Of a DNA stretch of 64,000 nt, positions 6,840 to 14,867 are shown piece by piece. The position numbers and the translations under genes were made by a program. The DNA comes from Chlamydiota bacterium (GTDB lineage: Bacteria > Auribacterota > Tritonobacteria > UBA1439), in the NCBI GenBank assembly GCA_012729785.1, contig JAAYCL010000036.1, positions 1 through 64,000 of the forward strand, read 5' to 3'. Numbering within the stretch: position 1 is the stretch's first letter; every line of letters begins with the position of its first letter. The notes beneath the pieces are model-generated. The model did not search any database, had not been told where the DNA came from, and worked only from the letters and a program-made list of their open reading frames with translations.

Positions 6840-7378
6840 GGTCCAGGGGCGCTCTCACGAACGATCCTTCAGGCAACTTCCATGGGAGCCCGAAGACCTG
6901 CGTCCCGCAGCATACAACGCCCAAAGGGACGAACCGCACCACCATATCGACCAGGTGGAACACGCGTGTGCCCGCCGGCGTGGAAGTTATTGATATCGCC
7001 GCCGTGTACGTTCCCTCGCAAACGCGGTATCGTCGCGTCGCCCGGCTTCGCGGGACGCTGCGCGTCCCCGGGGCGGGAATAGAGCTGACTCCGGCGCGTT
7101 TGAAGAGGCGCGGAGAGATGACGACCGGGGAGGAAACCGCGCTTCGGTTGCGTATGGGGGGGAGGGCGCTCGGAGAGGTCGGCGGCGCCCGGGCGGCGTG
7201 GGCGGAGCCGCGCCGAGGAACAATCAGGTGCGGCTGCGACAGCAGGTGGGGTACAATCGGGGATTGGGAGAGCGGGCGGACAAGATCGGCCGCATCGCCT
7301 TCGGCGTATGGCGAAGACCCGATACGGCCATCTGCTGACCCCGGCGAGCCCGATGCGCCGTCCGGCAAGGAGGATTCA
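6840..7378. other. Gene-free stretch
   Basis: No convincing gene. A frame open through this stretch into the lactate dehydrogenase gene has proline/arginine-rich composition typical of non-coding GC-rich DNA. Bases 7047-7063 (TTCGCGGGACGCTGCGC) are identical to 1777-1793 in the cassette array and form part of a GC-rich hairpin. A smaller hairpin lies near 7298-7316 (TCGCCTTCGGCGTATGGCGA). Confidence 0.5.
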
Positions 7379-8338
7379 GTGACGCCCCGGAACCATAGGA
7401 AGATCGCCGTCGTCGGCGCGGGCACCGTGGGATCGACCTACGCCTACTCCCTCGCCCAGAGCGGGCTGCCCGACGAGATCGTGCTCATCGACAAGAACGA
7501 GGATCTCGCGCGCGGGCAGGCGCTGGATCTCGCCCACGGGCAGCCGTTTTTCCCCCCCGTGGCCATCCGCCATGGCGACGCCGCGGACTACCGGGACGCC
7601 CAACTGATCGTGATCACGGCGGGTGCGGCGCAGCGGCCCGGCGAGTCGCGCCTGCAGCTTTTTCAGAAGAACGCCGCCATCGTGCGGAGCGTGGTCGAGG
7701 AGATCGTCGGGCAGGGCTCGCAGGGGATGATGCTCGTCGTGACGAACCCGGTGGATCTGATGACCCATGTCGCCCTGCGGCATGCGGAGGGCGAACGAAA
7801 CCGGGTCTTCGGATCGGGCACGGTTCTGGACAGCGCGCGCCTCCGGCACCTGCTGAGCGCCTACTGCGAGGTCGACGTGCACAACGTCCATGCGTACGTT
7901 CTGGGCGAGCACGGCGATTCCGAATTCGTGGCCTGGTCCATGGCGCATGTCGCCGGCATGCCGGTCGACGAGTTCTGTTCGCACTGCGGACAGGGCGAAG
8001 ACTGGAAGACGCAACGCGACACGATCGAGCAGCAGGTCAGGGACTCCGCCTACCATATCATCGGCTACAAGGGGGCCACCTGCTTCGCGGTCGGTTTGGC
8101 GCTGGTCCGCATAACCGGAGCGATCCTGCGCGGGGAGAAAAGCGTGCTGACGGTATCGACGATGGTCGAGGGGGAGTTCGGCCTTCGGGATGTCTGCCTC
8201 AGCGTCCCGTGCATCGTGTCGCGGCGCGGCGTCGAGAGGATCATCGTGAGCACCCTGCCGGACCGCGAGATGGCGGCCCTCTCCGCCTCCGCCGGGGTCT
8301 TGAAGAAGGCCGTCGCACAGCTCGGAGTCGATGCGTGA
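7379..8338 (+). CDS. ldh: L-lactate dehydrogenase (NAD-dependent)
   Basis: 319 residues from GTG 7379, with AAGGAGGA (7368-7375) just upstream. It interconverts pyruvate and lactate in the cytoplasm. Visible family marks: dinucleotide fold VVGAGTVGS (11-19), Asp38 selecting NAD over NADP, mobile loop GAAQRPGESR where Gln85 favours pyruvate over oxaloacetate (malate dehydrogenases have Arg), VTNPVD, GSGTVLDSARLR with the substrate-binding arginine, and the catalytic His in GEHGDSE. Length is normal (310-320). An Arg/Gln check by eye supports LDH rather than malate dehydrogenase. It appears to stand alone; the next gene starts ~170 bp downstream. Confidence 0.92.
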   Translation: MTPRNHRKIAVVGAGTVGSTYAYSLAQSGLPDEIVLIDKNEDLARGQALDLAHGQPFFPPVAIRHGDAADYRDAQLIVITAGAAQRPGESRLQLFQKNAAIVRSVVEEIVGQGSQGMMLVVTNPVDLMTHVALRHAEGERNRVFGSGTVLDSARLRHLLSAYCEVDVHNVHAYVLGEHGDSEFVAWSMAHVAGMPVDEFCSHCGQGEDWKTQRDTIEQQVRDSAYHIIGYKGATCFAVGLALVRITGAILRGEKSVLTVSTMVEGEFGLRDVCLSVPCIVSRRGVERIIVSTLPDREMAALSASAGVLKKAVAQLGVDA

Positions 8339-8505
8339 AGAAACCGGCGATGCCGGCCCCTCGGCCGGGGCGTGATGACGGACACGCGGCGGGGAGACGC
8401 GGCGGCCGGGGCAAACCGCGAAACGCGGTCCAGGCCGAGATCGCGGACCGCGGGGGGCGTGCCGCGCGTCCGCATCGCCACCGGGGGAGGTCATCGGAGC
8501 GTCTC

Positions 8506-9042
8506 ATGGACAAGGGGGCTATCCTCGGTGCGCTGCGGATAGGGGAGGGGTGGAGGGTCCTCGATGCGGGCTGCGGGAACGGCTATATGTCGAAGGAGTT
8601 CTCGAAACGAGTCGGCAGCACGGGGATCGTCTACGCGTTCGACACCGACGAGCGCAGTATCGCCGCGCTCCGCGCCGAAACCTCGGGAACGAACATCGTG
8701 GCGATGGCAGGGGATATCACGGGCGACACCGGTCTCCCGGCAGGCGTATTTGACCTCATCTATCTGTCGGCCGTGCTCCATGGCTTCCCGCCGGAGCGGT
8801 TCTCGGGATTCCAGGCAGAGGTCGGACGTCTCCTTGCGCCCGGGGGCAGGCTGGCCGTCGTTGAGATCGTGAAACGCGAAACGCCCTTCGGCCCGCCGAT
8901 GGGGATACGCGTGTCGCCTGAGGAACTGAAGGCCGCCATCCGGATGACCGCCGGGGCGACCGTCGACGTCGGCGACTACTTCTACCTGCAGCTGTTCGAG
9001 AACAGACCCAACCGCCCGCACGACGCAGACGGGAATGGCTGA
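8506..9042 (+). CDS. Class I SAM-dependent methyltransferase (UbiE-like)
   Basis: 178 residues from ATG 8506 (GGAG at 8496-8499). Motif I VLDAGCGNGYMSKEF, acidic YAFDTDERS, GDITGDTGLP and LLAPGGRLAVVEIVKRE are those of small class I methyltransferases. The start lies close to motif I, so the usual N-terminal helix is short; the frame stays open upstream but with arginine-rich non-coding composition. The ending (GVSPEELKAAI..GATVDVGDYFYLQLF) is typical of UbiE-related proteins in anaerobes. Substrate unknown. Confidence 0.75.
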   Translation: MDKGAILGALRIGEGWRVLDAGCGNGYMSKEFSKRVGSTGIVYAFDTDERSIAALRAETSGTNIVAMAGDITGDTGLPAGVFDLIYLSAVLHGFPPERFSGFQAEVGRLLAPGGRLAVVEIVKRETPFGPPMGIRVSPEELKAAIRMTAGATVDVGDYFYLQLFENRPNRPHDADGNG

Positions 9043-9120
9043 GACGCGTTTTGCGCCGGGCGCGTCGTTTGCACCGCGGATTCCCGTGCGGGGCGGGACG
9101 GTCGCGGAGAGGATGCGGGG

Positions 9121-9483
9121 ATGACCACGGGAGCGATGTGGGGATGGATAGGCGGCATCGCCGGCGGCATGCTCGGCCTCGCGGGCGGCGTCGTGGGAAC
9201 CTACCTCAGCATCCGGAACACGAACGGGCCGCGCGAGCGTGCATTCATGATCAGGTCGGCCGCGGTCTGTTGGGCGGCTTTCCTGCTTTTCTTCGGACTG
9301 CTCATGGCATTGCCGGATCCGTATCGCTGGCTTCTCTGGATACCGTACGGCGTGCTGCTGCCCCTCGGCATCCTCCACGGCAATCGACGGCAGCAGGCCA
9401 TCCGGCGCGAGGAGTCGCGGGACCGGGCTCCGCACCCCGGTGCCGTCGCCGCGCCGCGGATGCAGCGTCCGCGTTCCGGGTAG
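9121..9483 (+). CDS. Small membrane protein of unknown function
   Basis: 120 residues with three hydrophobic stretches: a glycine-rich one (GWIGGIAGGMLGLAGGVVGTYLS, about 8-30), one at 46-63 (AAVCWAAFLLFFGLLMAL), and one at 69-85. The C-terminal 35 residues are charged and proline/arginine-rich, likely cytoplasmic. GGAGAGGATGCGGGG precedes the ATG. I do not recognise a family. The following nitroreductase gene is 78 bp away on the same strand. Confidence 0.65.
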   Translation: MTTGAMWGWIGGIAGGMLGLAGGVVGTYLSIRNTNGPRERAFMIRSAAVCWAAFLLFFGLLMALPDPYRWLLWIPYGVLLPLGILHGNRRQQAIRREESRDRAPHPGAVAAPRMQRPRSG

Positions 9484-9561
9484 GGGAGGGCGCCGGGCCG
9501 GCGTAGATCGGCACCTGCGCCCTGCCGTCCCTGTGCAGCGATACAAAGGAGGCACGAGACG

Positions 9562-10158
9562 ATGAAACGCACCGTCAGATTGCCGGCGCCGCAGAAGGAT
9601 CTCGACTATCGCCTGATGGAGGCGCTGGAGAAGAGGCGCTCCACAAGGAGCTGGAAGGATGCCCCCCTCGACGCGCAGGAGCTGTCGAATCTTCTCTGGG
9701 CGGCGTGCGGGATCAGCAAGAAGGCGTACGGCAATGTGAAGAGCAAAAGGACGGCCCCCTCCGCCTGCAATTCGCAGGAGATCAGGGTGTATCTGCTCAC
9801 GGCCGACGGCGCATTCCTGTACGACGAGGAGCGGCACTGCCTGGTCGAGATCCTCCGGAAGGATATTCGAACCCACATCGGCACCCAGAAAATGGTGAAA
9901 TCCGCGCCGATGGGACTTGTCTTCGTGGCCGATCTGTCGCGCATGAAGAGCCCGTTTGTGAGGAGCAAGGAGGCGCAGCGCTTCTGTGCGTGGGTCGACA
10001 CCGGGTATATCAGCCAGAACGTGTACCTGTATTGCGCCGCCGCGGGCCTGGGAACGGTGGTCTTGGCCATGGTGGACAGGGACACCCTGCACGCGCTGCT
10101 GGGGTTGCGGGAGCACGAGAAGGTGGTGTTGACGCAGGCGGTGGGGCGCCTGCCGTAG
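9562..10158 (+). CDS. Nitroreductase-family flavoprotein
   Basis: 198 residues, the usual length. FMN-binding N-terminal motif EKRRSTRSW (about 26-34), then LSNLLWAACGISK, the pattern of the nitroreductase fold, and a C-terminal GLGTVVLAMVD..LHALLGLREHEKVVLTQAVG that fits the NADH-flavin site. Such proteins are FMN-dependent oxidoreductases of nitro compounds, quinones or other small electron acceptors. Actual substrate cannot be read. AAAGGAGG precedes the ATG. No partner gene suggests a pathway. Confidence 0.85.
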   Translation: MKRTVRLPAPQKDLDYRLMEALEKRRSTRSWKDAPLDAQELSNLLWAACGISKKAYGNVKSKRTAPSACNSQEIRVYLLTADGAFLYDEERHCLVEILRKDIRTHIGTQKMVKSAPMGLVFVADLSRMKSPFVRSKEAQRFCAWVDTGYISQNVYLYCAAAGLGTVVLAMVDRDTLHALLGLREHEKVVLTQAVGRLP

Positions 10159-10348
10159 GTTGCCCCCGGCGCGCGGGCGCCGGCCTCGCCGAGGGGGGGA
10201 GGAAAGGGGACGGTATGCCGTGCCGGAGACGCAGCTGCGGCATGCGCGTCTCCAGGGGGGGGCGCATCGCGGCGGGGGGGAGGGCGTGGCGGCGGCAGGG
10301 TAACAATCCGAACGGGACATCGCGGACCGACCCGCGGAGGAGAGGCAT

Positions 10349-11353
10349 ATGGTCATCGTCGATTCGTATCCCGTGGCTGTGGCGATGTGCATCATCACGA
10401 TGCTCTGCTGGGGGTCCTGGGCCAATACCCAGAAACTGACCGGCAAGGAGTGGCGGTTTCAGTTGTTCTACTGGGACTATTCCCTTGGCGTCCTCCTGCT
10501 TGCGCTGGTTTTTGCCTTCACGATGGGAAGCATAGGAGCGGAAGGGAGGGGATTCATCGAGGATCTCGGGCAGGCCGGCCGGAGTATGCTCCTGGCGGCG
10601 TTTTTCGGGGGGGTCGTCTTCAACTTCGCGAACATCCTCCTGGTCGCGGCCATCGACATTGCCGGGATGGCGGTCGCTTTTCCGGTGGGGGTCGGCATCG
10701 CCTTGAGCCAGGGGGTGTTCATCAACTATATCGCCAAGCCGGAAGGCAATCCGGCGATACTCTTCATCGGGGTCGCGCTGGTCGTCGCCGCCATCGTCAT
10801 CGATGCTGTCGCGTACCGGCGGATGCAGTCCGGGGCTCGGCGGGGCACCGCCAAGGGGCTGGCGCTGTCCGTGATCGCCGGGATCTCGATGGGATTCTTC
10901 TATCGTTTCGTGGCCGATTCGATGGCGACCGATCCGGTCAACCCCGAGGCCGGATTCCTGACGCCGTATACGGCGATGGCGGTCTTCGCCGCGGGGCTGC
11001 TCTTGTCCAACATAGTCTTCATCACGGCGATCATGCTGAAGCCGATCAGCGGCGGGCCGGTGGCCCCCCGGGACTATCTCCTGAAAGGAACCCCGCGACT
11101 GCACCTGATCGGCATCCTCGGCGGCGCGATCTGGGGCTTGGGGATGCTGTTCAGCATCATCGCCGCGGGTGCGGCGGGCCCCGCCATCTCCTATGGGCTG
11201 GGGCAGGGGGCCACGATGGTCGCCGCCTTCTGGGGCGTGTGCATATGGAAGGAGTTCAAGGGCGCCCCCGCCGGGACGAACCGGCTCGTCGCCGCGATGT
11301 TCCTCTTCTTCATCCTTGGCCTGGGGTGTATCATCGCCGCGAGGGTGATCTAG
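10349..11353 (+). CDS. GRP-family sugar permease (RbsU/GlcU-like)
   Basis: 334 residues with about ten hydrophobic segments. The opening MCIITMLCWGSWANTQKL and the internal ANILLVAAIDIAGMAVAFPVG match the glucose/ribose porter branch of the drug/metabolite transporter superfamily. It would import a sugar or ureide by proton symport through the inner membrane. The ribokinase gene begins 43 bp downstream, which argues for ribose or a related pentose; related plant proteins move ureides such as allantoin, also plausible given the nucleobase island at 16-38 kb. GGAGGAGAGG precedes the ATG. Confidence 0.75.
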   Translation: MVIVDSYPVAVAMCIITMLCWGSWANTQKLTGKEWRFQLFYWDYSLGVLLLALVFAFTMGSIGAEGRGFIEDLGQAGRSMLLAAFFGGVVFNFANILLVAAIDIAGMAVAFPVGVGIALSQGVFINYIAKPEGNPAILFIGVALVVAAIVIDAVAYRRMQSGARRGTAKGLALSVIAGISMGFFYRFVADSMATDPVNPEAGFLTPYTAMAVFAAGLLLSNIVFITAIMLKPISGGPVAPRDYLLKGTPRLHLIGILGGAIWGLGMLFSIIAAGAAGPAISYGLGQGATMVAAFWGVCIWKEFKGAPAGTNRLVAAMFLFFILGLGCIIAARVI

Positions 11354-11396
11354 CCGGCGCTGAGGGGCATGCGCCAAGACCGATGGCGGGGTGATG

Positions 11397-12314
11397 ATGA
11401 AGATCGTCGTCGTGGGAAGCTCCAACACGGATATGATCGTCGCGGTGCCCCGGATCCCCAAACCGGGCGAAACGATACTCGGGGGGAGATTCTCCACCGC
11501 GGCGGGCGGGAAGGGGGCAAACCAGGCCGTTGCCGCCGCGCGCGCGGGCGGCGAGGTCGCGCTGATCGCCCGCGTGGGCAACGATCTCTTCGGCGCGCAG
11601 GCGCTCTCGGGGTTCAAGGCGGACGGCATCGATGCAACCCATGTGACGACCGACCCGGATCAGCCCTCCGGCGTGGCGTTGATCCTCCTGGCCCGAGGCG
11701 GCGAGAACAGCATCGCCGTGGCGCCGGGGGCGAACGCCGCGCTCTCCCCACGGGACGTGGAGAAAGCCGAAGCGCTCATACGGTCCGCGGATATACTGCT
11801 GATGCAGCTGGAGACGCCCGTTGAAACGATTGTCCGGGCCGCGGGGATCGCCGCGGAGGCGGGGGGCACGGTCATACTGAACCCGGCGCCGGCCTGCCCG
11901 TTGGATGACGCGGTGTTGGGCGCCGTGACCATCCTCACCCCCAATGAATCCGAGGCGGAACTGCTGACGGGTATTCCCGTTCGGGACGCATCGGGCGCGG
12001 GACGGGCGGTACGCGCCCTCCGGGGGAGGGGGGTGAAGACCGTCATTGTCACCATGGGGAGCAAGGGGGCGCTCCTGGAGACAGGGGAGGCGTCAGAGGT
12101 CCTTCCCGCCTTCTCCGTGGACGCCGTCGACGCCACCGCCGCGGGCGACGTTTTCAACGGCGCGCTCGCCGTGGCCGTCGCGGAGGGGAAGCCGCTACGG
12201 GAGGCGGTGCGGTTCGCCAACGCCGCTGCGGCGCTGTCGGTGACCCGGCTGGGCGCGCAGCCGTCGATACCCGCGCGCGACGAGATCGATCGCATGCTGC
12301 TTCGGGGCGATTGA
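11397..12314 (+). CDS. rbsK: Ribokinase
   Basis: 305 residues (PfkB superfamily). It phosphorylates ribose to ribose 5-phosphate with ATP in the cytoplasm. Signatures: N-terminal GGRFSTAAGGKGANQAVAAARAG with the GGKGANQA substrate motif, LNPAPA, TPNESEAELLTG, and the C-terminal DATAAGDVFNGAL carrying the catalytic Asp and anion hole. Three start codons lie in a row (GTG 11391, ATG 11394, ATG 11397); the last gives the usual MKIVVVGSSN start and the best distance from GGCGGGG. It probably forms an operon with the preceding permease for ribose salvage, for example from nucleosides. Confidence 0.9.
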   Translation: MKIVVVGSSNTDMIVAVPRIPKPGETILGGRFSTAAGGKGANQAVAAARAGGEVALIARVGNDLFGAQALSGFKADGIDATHVTTDPDQPSGVALILLARGGENSIAVAPGANAALSPRDVEKAEALIRSADILLMQLETPVETIVRAAGIAAEAGGTVILNPAPACPLDDAVLGAVTILTPNESEAELLTGIPVRDASGAGRAVRALRGRGVKTVIVTMGSKGALLETGEASEVLPAFSVDAVDATAAGDVFNGALAVAVAEGKPLREAVRFANAAAALSVTRLGAQPSIPARDEIDRMLLRGD

Positions 12315-12396
12315 CCGCGCGGCTGACCGAACCGCCCGCACGCGCCTCCGGCGGCGCGATGATGAGCGGGGGGCACTCAACGAGGGGATGAGTCCA

Positions 12397-13185
12397 ATGG
12401 TTTCACTGTCGGGAATGAAAAGCGCATTGCAGCGATACGGCGTTCAGGGCGCTCTTGCCGGCGCACTGCGCCGTGCGGCGGATCTCCTAACCCGAAATCA
12501 GATGGAGAACAGTCCGGAGACGCAGCGCCCCAATGACTTTCTTGCGTGGGTCCGCTTCGCCGTTCCAGGGATGCTCCGGCCGGGCAATATCGACGCAATG
12601 GACTACGCGATTGCGCATATGCCGCCCGGCGGGCCGATAGTCGAGATCGGCTCATTCTGCGGGCTTTCCACCGTCGTCTTGTCGTACCTTCTCGAGAAGC
12701 ACTCGAGAACAACCCCGATCTTCTCCTGCGACAAATGGGAGTTCGAGGGGCAGCAGCTTGGGGCGCCCCTTGGGGACTCGACGTCCGTCACGCACGACGT
12801 GTATCAGGTGTACGTGAAGGAGACGTTTCTTCGCACCATGCACACCTTTGCGTCGAGCAGACTGCCGTATACCATCAACTGTTTTTCGGATGAGTTCTTC
12901 CTGCGCTGGTTTGCACGCGAAATGGTTGTCGATGTATTCGGTCGTTCCGTCACACTCGGGGGGGAGATCAGCTTCAGCTACATCGATGGGAACCATACCT
13001 ACGCATTCGCTAAAAGGGATTTCGAGAATACGGATCGGGTACTGGTTTCCGGCGGCTTTATCCTGTTCGATGACTCCTCCGACGACAGCACATGGGAGGT
13101 GAATCGATTGACCCGTGAAATCGCCGCGGGGCAACGGTACGAACTGATCTCGAAGACCCCCAACTATCTGTTCCGGAAGAGGTGA
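12397..13185 (+). CDS. Class I SAM methyltransferase-like protein (Methyltransf_24 type)
   Basis: 262 residues from ATG 12397 (GAGGGG 10 nt upstream; ATG 12388 is too close to it). Motif I reads IVEIGSFCGLSTVVLSYLLE, followed by IFSCDKWEFEG and, after an insert of ~80 residues, FSYIDGNHTYAFAKRDF and GGFILFDDSSDD. This IDGNHTY...LFDD pattern belongs to the Methyltransf_24/cephalosporin-hydroxylase-like group that often modifies sugars in cell-surface polysaccharides. No glycan genes are adjacent, so the role stays open. Confidence 0.75.
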   Translation: MVSLSGMKSALQRYGVQGALAGALRRAADLLTRNQMENSPETQRPNDFLAWVRFAVPGMLRPGNIDAMDYAIAHMPPGGPIVEIGSFCGLSTVVLSYLLEKHSRTTPIFSCDKWEFEGQQLGAPLGDSTSVTHDVYQVYVKETFLRTMHTFASSRLPYTINCFSDEFFLRWFAREMVVDVFGRSVTLGGEISFSYIDGNHTYAFAKRDFENTDRVLVSGGFILFDDSSDDSTWEVNRLTREIAAGQRYELISKTPNYLFRKR

Positions 13186-13335
13186 CGCAGGAATCGACGG
13201 CGTAGCACGCGTGCGTTACCGGGGGGGCGTTTTCGTTCCGTGTCGCTTTCGACGGATCCCCTGTCCCCGCCGTCGATCGATTCCGGGTGCGGCGTGGAGG
13301 GCGCCCCGGGTGCGCCCCTTTCGAGAGAGGAGAAA

Positions 13336-13372
13336 CAAAATGCCGGCGGGAGGAACATCGCCTCCGCCGGCA
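13336..13372 (-). terminator. Intrinsic terminator for the rplC transcript
   Basis: On the minus strand TGCCGGCGGAGG pairs with CCTCCCGCCGGCA (13341-13372) around CGATGTT, followed by TTTTGTTT (13340 downwards). Strong stem plus U-rich tail, 30 bp after the small lysine-rich ORF. Confidence 0.8.
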
Positions 13373-13401
13373 TCGATTCGGTGCAGCGAGAACAGGCGCG
13401 C

Positions 13402-13503
13402 TCAGTAGACGCGCTTCTTCTCCTTCTTCTCGCGGCGCTTCTCCTTGAGGGACTTCTGAGCCTTCTTCTTCTCTTCGTGTTTCGTCTTGTCCATCGAGCC
13501 CAT
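13402..13503 (-). CDS. 33-residue lysine/glutamate-rich protein downstream of rplC
   Basis: A short gene: MGSMDKTKHEEKK, then KSLKEKRREKKEKKRVY, 33 codons plus TGA. An excellent Shine-Dalgarno AAGGAGG (13516-13510) lies 6 nt before the ATG. The product is a highly charged helix with a strong net positive charge, resembling ribosome- or RNA-associated small basic proteins in general character. It is 53 bp downstream of rplC and directly ahead of a strong terminator, so it shares the rplC transcript. I do not recognise a family. The perfect ribosome site and the operon position are the arguments that it is translated. Confidence 0.7.
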   Translation of the reverse strand: MGSMDKTKHEEKKKAQKSLKEKRREKKEKKRVY

Positions 13504-13556
13504 CGTCGACCTCCTTGTGCGTGAGCCCCGCACGCCGCCCGCGGCCGGTCCGGCCG

Positions 13557-14225
13557 CTACTTCTTCGCCGCCGCCTTCGGCTTCTTCTTGACCGCCTTCC
13601 TGATCACGATGTAGCCGCCGTTCGCCCCGGGTACCGCGCCGCCGATGAGGAGCAGGTTCTTGTCCTCGAGGACCTTGACCACCTTCAGATTCTGGACGGT
13701 GGCGCGCGCATTGCCGAGCTGGCCGGCCATCTTCAGCCCCTTGAAGACCCTGCCGGGGAACGAGTGCTGGCCGATCGACCCGCTGTGCCTGAAATATTCG
13801 TGCGTGCCGTGCGAGGCGGGGGAGCCGCCGAAATGGTGGCGCTTGATGACGCCTGCGTATCCTTTACCCTTCGAGACGCCGCAGACGTCCACGAATTCCC
13901 CTTCCTGGAAGACGGAGGCGCCGAGGACCTGGCCGGCGGCGTAGTTCTTCGCCTCGTCTCCCGAAAGGCGCACCTCCCTGAGAAACTTGAACGGCGGGGT
14001 GCCGGCCTTCGCGAAGTGTCCCTGGAGCGGCTTGGTGAAGGATTTCGCCTTCCCCTCGTCGAAACCGAGCTGCAGCGCCTGATACGAGCCGGCGCCGTTT
14101 TTGATCTGGACGACCGTGCAGGGGCCCGCCTGCACGACGGTGACCTGCACCGCCTTCCCGTCGTCGGTGAATATCTGGGTCATCCCAAGCTTCTTGCCCA
14201 GGAGCCCCATGGTGAAATTTTTCAT
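13557..14225 (-). CDS. rplC: 50S ribosomal protein L3, isolated from the S10 operon
   Basis: 222 residues. L3 binds 23S rRNA near the peptidyl-transferase centre and starts large-subunit assembly. Recognised by GLLGKKLGMTQIF, the GVSKGKGYAGVIKRHHFGG loop, SHGTHEYFRHSGSIG and GRVFKGLKMAGQLGN, whose Gln corresponds to the residue methylated by PrmB in E. coli. The central tip reads IGQHSFPGRV where most bacteria have a more conserved G..TPGRV. Length and the Lys/Ala-rich tail are normal. Neighbours are not ribosomal: rpsJ, rplD and rplW are absent on both sides. It has its own promoter (14253-14280) and AAGGAAGGG ribosome site. Either the S10 operon is broken up here or this is a second L3. Confidence 0.93.
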   Translation of the reverse strand: MKNFTMGLLGKKLGMTQIFTDDGKAVQVTVVQAGPCTVVQIKNGAGSYQALQLGFDEGKAKSFTKPLQGHFAKAGTPPFKFLREVRLSGDEAKNYAAGQVLGASVFQEGEFVDVCGVSKGKGYAGVIKRHHFGGSPASHGTHEYFRHSGSIGQHSFPGRVFKGLKMAGQLGNARATVQNLKVVKVLEDKNLLLIGGAVPGANGGYIVIRKAVKKKPKAAAKK

Positions 14226-14252
14226 CGTCCCTTCCTTGTAACGAGGAGCGCC

Positions 14253-14280
14253 ATTATATACGAACGCAGGGCCGCTGCAA
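14253..14280 (-). promoter_or_regulatory. Sigma-70-type promoter of rplC
   Basis: TTGCAG (14280-14275), 16-nt spacer, TATAAT (14258-14253). Transcription would begin near 14246, giving a ~20-nt leader with AAGGAAGGG. The -35 element touches the stop codon of the upstream gene. Confidence 0.75.
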
Positions 14281-14781
14281 CTACAATTTTGCCGCCGGCG
14301 CGGCTGCCGCCGCGGGGGCGGGCGAAGGAGAGGCGGGCGGGGTATCGAGCGTTTTCAGGGAGCCGGCGCCCGCGGCGTCGAGGAACGCCTCCATCGCGTT
14401 GGACTTGTCGGGGTGCTGGAGGATCACCCTTGCCTTGTCGTCTCCGAAATGGTTCCGCATCTTCTGGAGGAGGGCAAGGAGCGTGTCCTCGAACCCCTGG
14501 CGCGACGAGCCGAACGCCGTGTCGCCGTCGGGGGAGAGGATGAGGATGAGGTAACGGTCCGAGGCCTGGTCTTCCCTGTCGGTGACGACGAACGACTTCG
14601 CGTAGTGCCGATCCTGCCGCCGGTCGACGAGGAAACGGGCCGCGGACTCGGCCAGCTCCATCCCCGCCGCGGAATCCGAGAAGCAGACGATTTCTCCGAC
14701 GGCGGACCCCTTGTCGGGAACCGCGCCCGCTCCCGGGACGGCGAGCGCCGCGCACAGCATCACGCCCTTCAGGATACGCAT
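14281..14781 (-). CDS. Secreted protein of unknown function
   Basis: 166 residues. Signal peptide of about 20 residues (MRILKGVMLCAALAVPGAGAVP), then an alpha/beta-looking domain (EIVCFSDSAAGMELAESAARFLVDRRQ, YAKSFVVTDREDQASDRYLILILSPDGDTAFGSSRQGFEDTL) and an Ala/Pro tail of ~28 residues (PPASPSPAPAAAAAPAAKL). I do not recognise a family. It diverges from the TPR lipoprotein gene at 14868 across ~86 bp; a TTGACT/TACCAT pair (14844-14839 and 14822-14817, 16-nt spacer) could be its promoter. Confidence 0.65.
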   Translation of the reverse strand: MRILKGVMLCAALAVPGAGAVPDKGSAVGEIVCFSDSAAGMELAESAARFLVDRRQDRHYAKSFVVTDREDQASDRYLILILSPDGDTAFGSSRQGFEDTLLALLQKMRNHFGDDKARVILQHPDKSNAMEAFLDAAGAGSLKTLDTPPASPSPAPAAAAAPAAKL

Positions 14782-14867
14782 TGCAGGAACGCCCGTGCAC
14801 TTCCACGAGCGAATCTATGGTACCATACCATGCACCGGAGTCAAGCGGGGAACCTCCTTCCTCGACC

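Noticed and set aside
6590-7378. N-terminal extension of lactate dehydrogenase
   Set aside because: The added residues are Arg/Pro/Gly-rich, cover the end of the preceding gene in another frame, and a good ribosome site precedes GTG 7379.
12388-12396. ATG 12388 as start of the Methyltransf_24-type protein
   Set aside because: Only 1 nt separates it from the GAGGGG ribosome site; ATG 12397 has normal spacing.
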